From contig CAMPKC010000009.1 of assembly GCA_946887045.1 (NCBI GenBank), positions 1 to 64,000 of the forward strand: a stretch of 64,000 nucleotides of DNA, given 5' to 3'. The notes under the pieces are model-generated. The model did no database searches. It was not told the origin of the DNA and saw only the letters and a list, made by a program, of their open reading frames with translations. A program made the translations under genes and the position numbers. This DNA is from an uncultured Sphingobacteriaceae bacterium (GTDB lineage Bacteria; Bacteroidota; Bacteroidia; Sphingobacteriales; Sphingobacteriaceae). Below are positions 36,301 to 42,300 of the stretch, piece after piece (within the stretch, counting starts at the first letter, position 1; the number at the start of each line of letters is the position of its first letter).

Positions 36301-37974
36301 ATATGGTGCGGTTCCTCCCGAAGTTGAAAGGGAAATAGAACCATCGTTATTACCGGCGCAGCTTACATTTACTGTCGTAGGATTAGAGGTTATCACTAAA
36401 GGCTCATCTACTACAATACTCGACGTTGACGAGCAGTTTTTATTATCTGTTACGGTAACTGTATAGGTTCCTGCGGTAAGGTTTGAAAGATCCTGAATTG
36501 TAGTGCCGTTCGACCATACATAAGAATAAGGTGCGGTTCCGCCAGAAACGGATAAGTCAATTGCACCAGTGTTTCCTCCGAAACAGCTAACAGAAGTGAT
36601 TGTATTTGATAATACAATGGCAGGAGGTGGAGTTAGAGTTATTGTTTTGGTGCTGGTACAACCTTTTGAATCTGTTACAACAACTGTATAAGTTCCAGCA
36701 ACTAATCCTGTTTGATTTTTTGAAACAGCGCCGTTAGACCAGCTATAGGTGTATGGACTTGTGCCTCCGGAAACTGTTAAATTTATTGTTCCGTCATTGC
36801 TGTCAAAGCAGGTTGGATTTGTCGTGATTTCTGAGAGACTGATCGACGTAGGCTGAGCTATATTTACGGAGGCGTTCGATGAGCATCCATTTGCGTCTGT
36901 AACCACTACACTGTACGAACCGGTAGCGAGATTTGAGATGTTTTGAGTGGTTGCCCCGTTGCTCCACGCGTAGGTGTAAGGAGCCGTTCCGCCGCTAACG
37001 CCCAAAGCTACAGAGCCGTTTGTTAATCCGAAACAGCTTATATCGGTTTTTACTGCTGATAATGTGAGGACTGCTGGCTGCGTAATAGTGATTGTCTTTG
37101 TCAGCGAACATCCGTTAGCATCTGTTAAAGTAACAGCATATGATCCGGCCGGGAGATTATTAACAGTACCACTGCCATTTGTTACTGTAAAAGGCACACT
37201 GGGGCCTCCATTAAATGAATATTTACCGGTGTAAGCGCCTGCGCCGCCGGTTCCACTAACAGTGAAACTTCCGTTAGACAGGTTAAAACAAGTAATATTA
37301 GTTTGGGATGTTTGGGTTACCAGGGGCGATAGTACAAACAGGTCGTCGATAACCACTCCGCACGGAGGTTTCTTTGTGTCTACATCGTTAAATACAACTG
37401 TAACAGACTTAACTCCGACAGGAGTAGTAAAGGATAGCGACTCAGTAACCGTTGATCCGGTATTATTTGTAACAGGTATTGTTTTAGCAGATAAAAGATT
37501 CGCACCACTGTAAATTTCGACCTTGAATTCGTTATTTGAAGAATTATTACAATCCACAAATAGCTTGTAATTAAAGGAAAAAAGATAAGTCGAATCGGGG
37601 GTTAGATTTTCAAGAGTTTGTTTTAGTGAATAATTGTAGAAATCTTTAATACGTGCTCCTTTATTTCCGTCGTTACTAACGATTTTTATAACGTCACCTG
37701 GTGTGGCCGGAGTTAAAGTGCCAATTGAACTATACTCACCTTCTGCAATATTTGAAAAATCACCGGAAGTTACCGCGTTGTTGCACTGTGCTTTCCCTTT
37801 AAGCTGAAAGCTTGTTAATAAAACGAATAATACAATAATTATTTTCCCGGCAAACGAAAACGCGTTTTTTGACCCATTAAAGGGTGATTTTATCGTGGAA
37901 AGAAAGCTTAATAAAGTAAAGTAAAAAATTCCCATAAAAGCCTTGAGTGCGTAACTGCGCTCTTTATACGGCAA
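21379..37974 (-). CDS. Giant SprB-like repeat adhesin with T9SS C-terminal domain
   Basis: This 5531-residue cell-surface protein is probably an adhesin, by analogy with SprB of gliding Bacteroidota. A long signal region ends near residue 63 (KGKAQC). An N-terminal carbohydrate-binding-like beta-sandwich (about 64-220) follows. I count about 63 SprB-type repeats of about 76-81 residues (about 222-5165), with the pattern CFGxxTGxIxLxVSGGTAPY, YxWSNG, and LxAGTYTVTVTDxxGC. Then come three cadherin-like/Ig-like repeats (about 5165-5440; NDTDPDGDALTFTL and similar). A gliding-motility-associated type B sorting domain (about 5441-5531; FTPNGDGVNETFEI, INRWGNTVYE) closes the protein. Two superblocks of seven diverged repeats each precede an array of near-identical 81-residue KTD repeats. 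Export should use the type IX system, helped by the adjacent PorP/SprF protein. The frame is fully open over 16.6 kb. Ligand and motility role are unknown. Confidence 0.93.
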   Translation of the reverse strand: MPYKERSYALKAFMGIFYFTLLSFLSTIKSPFNGSKNAFSFAGKIIIVLFVLLTSFQLKGKAQCNNAVTSGDFSNIAEGEYSSIGTLTPATPGDVIKIVSNDGNKGARIKDFYNYSLKQTLENLTPDSTYLFSFNYKLFVDCNNSSNNEFKVEIYSGANLLSAKTIPVTNNTGSTVTESLSFTTPVGVKSVTVVFNDVDTKKPPCGVVIDDLFVLSPLVTQTSQTNITCFNLSNGSFTVSGTGGAGAYTGKYSFNGGPSVPFTVTNGSGTVNNLPAGSYAVTLTDANGCSLTKTITITQPAVLTLSAVKTDISCFGLTNGSVALGVSGGTAPYTYAWSNGATTQNISNLATGSYSVVVTDANGCSSNASVNIAQPTSISLSEITTNPTCFDSNDGTINLTVSGGTSPYTYSWSNGAVSKNQTGLVAGTYTVVVTDSKGCTSTKTITLTPPPAIVLSNTITSVSCFGGNTGAIDLSVSGGTAPYSYVWSNGTTIQDLSNLTAGTYTVTVTDNKNCSSTSSIVVDEPLVITSNPTTVNVSCAGNNDGSISLSTSGGTAPYTYLWNTGATTSSISGLSAGTYNVTITDSKGCTAVKIIIITQPTAISLSTAQTNINCFGSSTGAINLTVSGGTAPFAYAWTNVSSGYTSSNEDLSTLPAGTYSVTVTDSKGCTSNTSVTLTQAPEIILTSVTTDVTCFGSSTGAINLSVSGGAAPYTYSWTNASTSQDLTNLLAGDYTVTVSDSKGCSKNLTVTVAQPVSAISVTGTVANVNCYGGNTGSIDISVTGGTSPYTYNWSNGKFAQDINNLTAGNYTVTVTDAKGCIETLTLNVSQPTQIQSNFTSVNPTCVGGTNGSITLSSTTGGVGPYAYSWTKDGAAISSSDLNTLTEGTYQVTVTDQSGCSIVKNIVLNDPLPIVIDVRQIDIICAGSDPTTSISIDISGGTQPYTKSYSTIDATSSLLTVQDFYGCIQTKVVPYSVEPPIIIESSHANVKCYGDNTGSINISVSGGNGPYQYIWSDNASLNTATRNNLIAGTYTIKILDNTGCELNSLVVDITQPAAPLSITQSALQNVTCNQGSDGSISVNVSGGTANYSYSWSNGASTKDISNLSEGSYTLTVTDAQLCQKTLEFEITAPAPIVITPTAVNITCNNANDGQISLATTGGAGTYTYAWADLPSGSNNVSNRTGLAAGTYNVTVTDAAGCTTFKSITLTQPSVLTLTSTQVDVNCFGAQTGSVSIEISGGTAPYTYMGNTISGNLEISSLPAGPFTATITDSKGCQATLNITINQPVAAMNFTAATTNVSCSGETDGSITLSGNGGTAPYTYLWSNGSTTANLNTLPAAAYSVTITDANGCTFPITGIIISEPAQPVTITATLTPVNCFGGNTGAVNISVSGGTAPYRYIWSNGQTTEDITTLTAGNYEVTVIDSKDCQSTQSFTINQPASPISASIVTEDVKCFGAQTGKITVTPSGGTGPYTVKWSTGEETNTRTSLGAAIYSGQIIDSKGCTYDFNSRIYEPANLVLSISQTDNLCPGQNLGSADVMVTGGTAPYTYLWSNGQTSSEITSLLAGTYTVVVTDANNCVSSQGSVTITDPIPISVSITQKTDVNCFGDNSGAINISATGGSGSYFYEWSNGATSQNLSGLSAGTYSVKVIDMNGCSTVSSDITITQPTAPLLATATQQDVTCYNGTNGSINLAVTGGTSTYSYLWNDGATSANRTSLPSGLYSVTITDSKGCTYALSLQINQPTPINVAYNKSDASCFGSNTGIIQLIVTGGTPGYSYSWKKNGLSISAPDLNALSAGTYEVTVTDANACTPVTQTITITEPSAALTISAVKTKDVSCNGGNDGSVTVTANGGTPAYTYSWTKDGNAIAAPDLNALSAGVYLVTVTDNNGCTDVSNSFTISEPAILIASASAADIACAGGTTTVTASATGGTAAYTYSIDGGPSQASANFSGITAGEHTINVTDLNGCTASYRLVIQEPEALQFTITTNPILCSGSSSSNSIVVNVNGGTAPYTVTTTLLSGTTYRVTVTDQSGCTSSQDIVITEPNPMLVEVSKENISCFGLTDGKINLEVTGGTGPYTYSLDAVDFSNTSGVFGNLAVGNYTITVKDANGCTVEIPVTLSSPASTLSAVIAQGTAISCEGGTSTATVTASGGTIGSGYSYLWNTVPAQTAATATGLEAGTYSVTVTDANGCAQTESITITQPDPISLTSAAVTTPIKCFGEKASVTFAATGGVAPFSYTFNGETNTSGIFNNVAAGTALPYSITDANGCTPVTGTIDVTEPALLLALVTDVTDATCFGTQTGSITIEGRNGTAPYTFSADGVNFQTSGTFANLAAGTYTVLVKDANNCTADQEITIVQPAALSLAASSKTDALCNAASTGSVTAGTVTNAVGTIIYSWKNASGTVVGTTATVNNLPAGTYTLSVNDDCSTLSNSVTIDEPAALALAASSKTDALCNATSTGSVTAGTVTNALGTVNYSWKNAANTIVGTTASVNNLPAGTYTLTVTDNCSALSNSVTIAEPAALTLAASSKTDAVCHAASTGSVTAGTVTNAIGTTIYSWKNAANTVVGTTASVSNLPAGTYTLTVTDDCSTLTNSVTIGEPAALALATSSKTDASCNGSSTGSVTAGTVTNAVGTINYSWKNAANTIVGTTATVSNLPAGTYTLTVTDDCSTLSNSVTIEEPAALALATSSKTDASCNATSTGSVTAGAVTNAVGAISYSWKNAANTIVGTTASVNNLPAGTYTLTVTDDCTSLSNTVTISEPAALALASSSKTDALCNAASTGSVTAGAVTNAVGTIQYSWTNASGTVVGSTASVSNLPAGTYTVTINDNCSTRSNSVIVGEPAALALSPSSKTDALCNGTSTGTVTAGTVNNAVGTVNYSWTNASGIVVGSTATVSNLPAGTYTLTVSDNCNTLINTVSISEPPALALGVSSKTDALCNAASTGSVTAGAVSNAVGTVTYNWKNASGSVVGTTPTVNNLPAGAYTLTVTDNCSSLSNTVTIAEPPALVLGSSYKTDALCHGASDGTITAGTVTNPVGAVNYSWKNAANTIVGTTATVSNLPAGTYTLTVTDDCSNLTNTVTIAEPAALALAVSSKTDVTCRGGNDGSVTAGTVTNAIGTAIYSWKNASGTVVGTTETVSDLPAGVYTLTVNDNCSTLSNTVTIEEPAALALAASSKTDALCNAAATGTVTAGAVANAVGTINYNWKNISGAIVGTTATVNNLPAGTYTLTVTDNCSSLSNTVTIDQPAALAMEAPSKTDALCNGASSGTVTAGTVSNAVGTVNYSWTNAAGTVVGTTATVSNLPAGIYTLTVNDNCSALINTVTIAQPAALALAASSKTDASCNAASTGSVTAGAVTNAVGTINYSWKNAANTEVGTTATVSNLPAGTYTLTVTDNCFSRTNSVTITEPAALALAASSKTDATCNATSTGSVTAGAVTNAVGAISYSWKNAANTIVGTTATVNNLPAGTYTLTVSDDCSTLTNSVTITEPTLLAVTLTKTKDVTCNGGTDGAVSMTTSGGTPNYSYTWTKDGNPISAPQQNALSAGIYIVTVTDANGCSQISSSVTISEPAALVLSASASDILCNAGTTTINASATGGTPGYTYSLNGVAHPTPGASTFTAIAAGEHLLTVTDQNGCSATYRLVLQNPEALQLTITTATILCSGSATSSSIILDITGGKAPYTVDRALISGTDYRVTVTDQNGCSLSQDVVITEPNPIVSTVSKKNISCAEITDGEIDVTVTGGTPPYTFSKDGTTFQSGGTFSALAADNYTITVKDNNGCTVTIPVTITSPASPLSAVISQGAAISCYGGTTTATITASGGTPGSGYSYLWNSVPAQTTATATGLKAGTYSVTVTDANSCSTLQSITITEPDQIILSSATATSPIKCYGETATITFVATGGIAPISYTFNGETNTSGLFNNVAAGTALPYSITDANGCIPLTGTINVNQPALLLATVTNKTDVNCFGTQTGSITVQGTAGTAPYSYSINNSPFQADGTFSTLGAGSYNLIVKDANNCTASINSVIVEEPAALTLGTSSKIDALCNASSTGSVTAGTVTNAVGTVIYSWKNASGTVVGTTETVSDLPAGVYTLTVNDNCSTLSNTVTIEEPAALALAASSKTDALCNAAATGTVTAGAVANAVGTINYNWKNISGAIVGTTATVNNLPAGTYTLTVTDNCSSLSNTVTIDQPAALAMEAPSKTDALCNGASSGTVTAGTVSNAVGTVNYSWTNAAGTVVGTTATVSNLPAGIYTLTVNDNCSALINTVTIAQPAALALAASSKTDASCNAASTGSVTAGAVTNAVGTINYSWKNAANTEVGTTATVSNLPAGTYTLTVTDNCFSRTNSVTITEPAALALAASSKTDATCNATSTGSVTAGAVTNAVGAISYSWKNAANTIVGTTATVNNLPAGTYTLTVSDNCSARSNSVTVTEPAALALAPSSKTDATCNATSTGSVTAGAVTNALGTISYSWKNAAGIVVGTTTAVNNLPAGTYTLTVTDNCSTVSNSVTIEEPVALALAPSSKTDALCNAASTGSVSAGAVINAVGSINYSWKNASGTVVGTSATVNNLPAGTYTLTLSDNCSTLTNTVTIAEPAALTLAASSKTDALCNASSTGSVTAGAVTNALGTLSYSWKNASGTVVGTTPSINNLPAGSYTLTVSDNCSTLSNSVTIAEPAALTLASSSKTDANCNATSTGTVTAGAVTNAVGPISYSWKNSSGTVVGTTATVSNLPAGNYTLTVSDNCSTLTNTVTIAAPAPLALAASSKSDALCNASSTGSVTAGTVTNAVGAINYSWKNASGIVVGTTATVNNLPAGNYTLTVTDNCSAQSNAVTIGEPTALALAPSTKTDVSCYGSSTGSVTAGTVTNALGAINYSWKNASGTVVGTTASLNNLPAGIYTLTVSDNCSTLTNSVTVGEPAALTASIVSQSPVLCFSDATGSASIAASNGTAPYTYSIDGSIFQSSGTFSGLIKGSYTITVKDAKGCTTILPLNIAGPTAGLSATVVKTDVECFGSATGTASVSVSGGTAPYSHSWNTSPAQTGFNVTNLLAGTYTVTITDANGCKMNETITILQNSKLAGALQTSKTICKNTADGSITASITGGVAPYTYKWNNNTLLNQAALMNVVAGNYQVLVTDSKGCTLSLSGTILPGNCTPVALDDTFNGNRDISLTGTVATNDTDPDGDALTFTLATQPLNGQINFNSNGSFTFTPNAGWVGTTTFNYRACDSQSLCATATASITINAVNYPPALVDDIYTTLKNNPVDGNISQNDSDPNGDVLSFSIVSLPTRGNLTLQANGTFNYIPAQGFIGQVKFVYKACDPMGLCANATATINVLPVNESPVANDDNFTLKENQILTDAVNKNDTDPNSDPLTYTIIAQPIHGQIRINSDGSFTYTPDKDYTGNDEFTYKACDPAGACDEATVSLVIQAVEKDLVIPNVFTPNGDGVNETFEIRGLNIYPENEISIINRWGNTVYEKKNYENTWEGNGLDEGTYFYVLKVKNVSGTWKVYKGYITLLRSKAQ
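23195..25870 (-). repeat. KTD repeat array 2 (11 units) in the adhesin
   Basis: Eleven tandem coding units of about 243 bp (about 81 residues), residues about 4036-4927. The consensus runs SSKTDALCNAxSTGSVTAGx, then NYSWKNAxGTVVGTTATVxN and LPAGTYTLTVxDNCSTLxNx. Each unit has two cysteines. Units are far more alike than the N-terminal SprB repeats. Confidence 0.85.
24694..25704 (-). repeat. 1,011-bp direct repeat, copy B
   Basis: By eye this segment matches 27529-28539 base for base (offset exactly 2,835 bp, 945 codons). Mismatches appear immediately outside: T24693 versus C27528, and G25705 versus A28540. It spans about four KTD repeats. Confidence 0.85.
25870..27495 (-). repeat. Superblock 2: seven diverged SprB-type repeats
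   Basis: Residues about 3494-4036. The unit order, recognised by the start of each unit (TKTKDVTCNGG, ASASDILCNAG, LQLTITTATILCSG, VSKKNISCAE, SAVISQGAAISCYG, SSATATSPIKCYG, ATVTNKTDVNCFG), is the same as in superblock 1, showing that a block of seven was copied as one piece. Confidence 0.8.
27495..30895 (-). repeat. KTD repeat array 1 (14 units) in the adhesin
   Basis: Fourteen tandem units of about 243 bp, residues about 2361-3494, with the same consensus as array 2. The four C-terminal units correspond to units 2-5 of array 2 through the 1,011-bp identical segment. Confidence 0.85.
27529..28539 (-). repeat. 1,011-bp direct repeat, copy A
   Basis: Partner of 24694-25704. No difference was found on manual comparison across the segment. 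Beyond 28540 the copies remain related but differ at several positions within the next 100 bp. Confidence 0.85.
30895..32505 (-). repeat. Superblock 1: seven diverged SprB-type repeats
   Basis: Residues about 1824-2361. Unit starts in order are VKTKDVSCNGG, ASAADIACAGG, FTITTNPILCSG, VSKENISCFG, SAVIAQGTAISCEG, SAAVTTPIKCFG, VTDVTDATCFG. Each has its counterpart in superblock 2. Confidence 0.8.
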
Positions 37975-38257
37975 CTGATGGTTAAAAGTTATTTTAAAAG
38001 CAAATATTATTAGATATTGGAAAATTTCAGTATGAAAGACTTGAGGGGTGAGTTTAGTGACGAAAGTTCTATGGAAAAAAAATCAACTTACTTAAATCAC
38101 CTCACCCGTTTATAAAAAATCTCTCGGTAGAGTTTAATTAATTTTGATGTAGCAATCAAAGTCGCCCGATTTTCGCTGATAAATGAGTATTTTGGGATGT
38201 TATTACAAAACACTTATAAATTTGTTAAACAAGAGTGCTTACCTAATAAAATATATC

Positions 38258-38848
38258 ATGAAAACACGTATTTTAATTTTAGCAGTTCTTTTAACCTGTG
38301 CTACTGTTTCACAGGCTCAAATAATTCCAAATTTCGATTTTGGATTAAAGGCGGGTGTCAACCTTTCAAAGCTTTCGGAAGAAAATGGTTTTAACAGCAA
38401 TAACCGCTCGGGCTATTTAGCCGGAATCTGGGCCAGGGCGGGAGCTATGGGTTTGCACCTCCAACCGGAATTATATTATACACTTAAAACTACCGATGTG
38501 AAAGATGATAACGGGCAATCGAGCAGTGTCGATTTTAATACCATAGATCTGCCAATCCTGGTCGGTACAAAGATGGGAGCTTTCGGACTGGGAGTCAGGT
38601 TCCAAACAGGGCCCGTCGTTTCATTTTTGATTAGTGAAGAGCAATCCTTTAATGATGCCCTTGGTAACGCAGCCCGTTTCAGGTATCGGGATCAGGCTTT
38701 GGCCTGGCAGCTCGGCGTGGGATTGGATATCAGAAAAATTTCGTTGGATCTTCGATATGAAAATGGTCTGAGCCGCGTCAGCCGATCAGGTTACGAGGAT
38801 ACAAAATTGAGGCTTTTTAATTTTAGTCTTGGATATCAAATTTACTAA
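38258..38848 (+). CDS. Small outer-membrane beta-barrel (porin family) protein
   Basis: This 196-residue protein has a signal peptide of about 20 residues (ILILAVLLTCATVSQAQ) and then an outer-membrane beta-barrel of the PF13568 type: FGLKAGVNLSKLSEENGFNS near the start, GYLAGIWARAGAMGLHLQPE, and a terminal strand ending LFNFSLGYQIY. I chose ATG 38258 because the signal peptide begins there; the frame is open 25 codons further upstream without protein-like sequence. It is divergent from the giant adhesin and followed by a likely terminator. Function within the outer membrane is unknown. Confidence 0.87.
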   Translation: MKTRILILAVLLTCATVSQAQIIPNFDFGLKAGVNLSKLSEENGFNSNNRSGYLAGIWARAGAMGLHLQPELYYTLKTTDVKDDNGQSSSVDFNTIDLPILVGTKMGAFGLGVRFQTGPVVSFLISEEQSFNDALGNAARFRYRDQALAWQLGVGLDIRKISLDLRYENGLSRVSRSGYEDTKLRLFNFSLGYQIY

Positions 38849-38901
38849 TCAACACTTTGCTTCTTGATACAAAATGACGCGTAATCACTAACATCAGTGA
38901 C

Positions 38902-38933
38902 GTGAACACAGCTTCTTGTGCCTTCACTTTTTT
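38902..38933 (+). terminator. Probable terminator of the porin-family gene
   Basis: The imperfect hairpin GTGAaCACA / TGTGccTTCAC with a GCTTCT loop is followed by six T. It begins 54 bp after the stop at 38848. Confidence 0.42.
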
Positions 38934-39233
38934 ATTGAACTAGGATTTTTTCATTATAGCTTTTGTCGTTAGAGCTAAACATGTGTGGGCTTTTGAAAAA
39001 ATCTTTCAGCTAAAACAAAAAAATATATCCTGATGTTAATCATGTACTTTTTCAAAAAAAATAGCGATCAGAAAAAAGCTTTTTTGTCTTAAAAGACTTA
39101 TCTTGCTCATCGCTCGACTGATTTAGGCTCTAAAGAAAATTATAGAATTGAGGGAAAAACATTTTTTTAAGATGTGTGTATTTAGGGATTCTATTATGCA
39201 AGCTTCGCAGGAATGCACTCTCATTTTCCTCCG

Positions 39234-39241
39234 TATTTTTG
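39234..39241 (+). promoter_or_regulatory. Candidate -7 element for the signalling operon
   Basis: TATTTTTG fits TAnnTTTG, 78 bp upstream of the first kinase start. There is no convincing -33 TTG at the right spacing. Confidence 0.22.
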
Positions 39242-39319
39242 GCTCCTTGTTAGTTCGAAATATATTCATCAATCAATCAGTTTACATTCTTTGTACTTAA
39301 AGTATTTGAAACTCTGCGT

Positions 39320-42300
39320 ATGGCAAACGATTACCTTGAAACCATTGTGAAACCAAAAAAGAAGTCATCGGGAAAAGTGGATGATAACAAAGAAAGAGAT
39401 GATGATTCTCTTGATCTGAAGGAGCTTTTGAAAGTTCTGTCTCAAGTAAAGAACGGAAAGCTCAATGTAAGAATTCCGATAACTCAGGCAGGAATCAGCG
39501 GAAAAATTTGCGAGGTACTTAATGATATCATTGATATCAATGAGCGACTGGTAAATGAAATATGCACAGCAGAAAGAACCATCGGTCAGAAGGGTAACCT
39601 TTCAAAAAGGGTTGAGCTTCCGGATTTTAAAGGAGAATATGCCGTAGGTGTGAAATCTCTGAATAACCTCATAACCGACTTAACATATCCCACATTAGAG
39701 ATTGCAGGACTGATCAATTCTGTGGCGAATGGAAATTTATCAAAAGAAATTCCTTTAGAAATTAACGGGCAACCATTAAAAGGTGAGTTCTTACGAATCG
39801 CGAAAGAATCAAACGGGATGGTTTCGCAATTACGATTGTTTACGCAGGAAGTAACCCGTGTTGCCCGGCAGGTAGGTTCTGAAGGGCAATTAGGAGAGCA
39901 GGCGAAAATTAAAGGCGTAGCCGGTGTGTGGGAAGAGTTAACTGACTCTGTGAACCAGATGGCGGGTAACTTAACCGCACAGGTACGTAATATCGCTACG
40001 GTTACAACTGCGGTAGCAAAAGGCGATTTATCCCGGAAGATTACGGTGGAAGCAAAAGGTGAGATCCTTGAGCTTAAAAATACCATTAATACCATGGTGG
40101 ATCAGCTGAACTCTTTCTCATCCGAGGTAACGCGTGTGGCGCTTGAGGTAGGTACAGAGGGAAAACTTGGTGGACAAGCTAAAGTAACCGGGGTAGCGGG
40201 AACGTGGAAAGATTTAACAGATTCGGTAAACCGGATGGCTGGTAACCTGACATCACAAGTGCGTAACATCGCGGGTGTAACTACTGCGGTAGCAAACGGT
40301 GACCTTTCCAAGAAAATCACCGTGGACGTAAAAGGGGAGATGCTTGAGCTGAAGAAAACGATCAACACGATGGTGGATCAGCTGAACTCTTTCGCTTCTG
40401 AGGTAACGCGTGTGGCTCTCGAGGTAGGTACAGAAGGAAAATTGGGAGGTCAGGCGAAAGTGAAGGGCGTCGGAGGGGTCTGGAAAGATCTGACCGACTC
40501 GGTGAATCAGATGGGTAGTAACCTTACCGACCAGGTGCGTAACATTGCGGGGGTGACAACGGCGGTAGCGAAGGGTGATTTATCCCGGAAGATTACGGTA
40601 GATGCAAAAGGAGAGCTCTTAGAGCTGAAAAATACAATTAATACGATGGTGGATCAGCTGAACTCGTTCTCATCCGAGGTAACTCGTGTGGCGAGGGAGG
40701 TGGGTTCTGAAGGTCAGTTGGGTGGTCAGGCAAACGTACCCGGTGTAGGTGGTACCTGGAAAGATTTAACAGATTCGGTGAATCAGATGGCGGGTAACTT
40801 AACCGGTCAGGTGCGTAACATTGCCGAGGTAACAACAGCGGTGGCCAAAGGTGACCTCTCCAAAAAAATTACGGTGGACGTAAGAGGGGAGATGCTCGAG
40901 CTTAAAAATACTATAAATACGATGGTGGATCAGCTGAACTCTTTCGGATCTGAGGTAACCCGTGTGGCGAGAGAGGTAGGTTCTGAAGGGCAGCTGGGTG
41001 GTCAGGCAAACGTACCGGGCGTAGGTGGAACCTGGAAAGATTTAACAGACTCGGTAAATAAAATGGCCGATAACTTAACATCTCAAGTGCGTAACATTGC
41101 CGAGGTAACAACGGCGGTGGCAAAGGGTGACCTTTCCAGAAAAATTACGGTGAACGCCAAAGGGGAGCTTTTGGAGTTGAAAAATACGATCAACACGATG
41201 GTGGATCAGCTGCGTGGCTTCGCATCCGAGGTAACCCGTGTGGCACGTGAGGTAGGCTCCGAAGGGCAGCTTGGTGGTCAGGCGAATGTACCCGGTGTGG
41301 ATGGTACCTGGAAAGATTTAACGGATAGTGTAAATAAAATGGCCGGTAACTTAACGGCCCAATTAAGAAATATAGCGGACGTATCCATCGCTGTAGCGAA
41401 TGGTGACTTGTCCAAAAAGATCACGGTCGATGTACGAGGCGAGATTCTTCAATTAAAGGAAACCATTAATACGATGGTGGATCAGCTGCGTGGTTTCGCA
41501 TCAGAGGTAACGCGTGTGGCAAGGGAGGTAGGTACCGATGGAAACCTGGGTGGACAAGCCTTTGTGCCAGGTGTAGCTGGAACCTGGAAGGATTTAACGG
41601 ATTCAGTAAATCAGATGTCTTCCAATTTAACCTCTCAGGTGCGTAACATTGCCGAGGTAACAAAAGCGGTAGCATCTGGTGACCTTTCAAAAACGGTGGT
41701 AATCGACGTAAAAGGGGAGATGATGGATTTGAAAAACACCATCAATACGATGGTGGATCAGCTTAACTCATTTGCCTCTGAGGTAACGCGTGTGGCGAGA
41801 GAAGTAGGAACGGAAGGTAAACTGGGTGGACAAGCACACGTAAAAGGTGTAGGTGGAACCTGGAAAGATTTAACGGATTCGGTAAATCAGATGGCTTCCA
41901 ATCTAACCGGACAGATTCGTGGTATTTCTAAAGTGGCAACCGGTATCGCAAAAGGTAATTTGAAGCAGCGTTTATCCATCAACGCCCTGGGCGAGGTAGC
42001 GCAGTTAACCGATACGATTAATGAGATGATTGATACCCTTGCTGTATTCGCCGAGCAGGTAACTACTGTGGCGCGTGAGGTGGGTGTACAAGGTCGATTA
42101 GGCGGACAGGCAAGTGTTCCGGGTGCATCAGGAACCTGGAAAGATTTAACTGAAAACGTAAATCAGCTGGCAGAAAACCTAACCGTACAGGTGCGTTCAA
42201 TTTCGGAGGTGGCGTCGGCGGTAACCAAGGGTGACTTAACACGAACCATTCGTGTGGATGCAAAAGGTGAGCTCGAAGCACTAAAGGATACGATCAATCA

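Larger units (their letters stand above)
38849..39319. other. Intergenic region before the signalling operon
   Basis: These 471 bp hold a probable terminator (38902-38933), an AT palindrome AAAAAAGCTTTTTT near 39073 followed by GTCTTAAAAGAC, and a TATTTTTG promoter-like element at 39234-39241. No gene was seen. Confidence 0.5.

Noticed and set aside
21500..37600. Regularly spaced repeats that could suggest a CRISPR array or satellite DNA
   Set aside because: The period is about 230-243 bp and the whole stretch is one continuous leftward reading frame with SprB-type repeats; there are no short direct repeats with unique spacers.
38183..38257. Upstream start of the porin-family gene
   Set aside because: It would put 25 residues before an otherwise perfect signal peptide.
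39586..42281. Leftward frames inside the poly-HAMP kinase gene
   Set aside because: Antisense shadows of the 276-bp repeats; composition is not protein-like.
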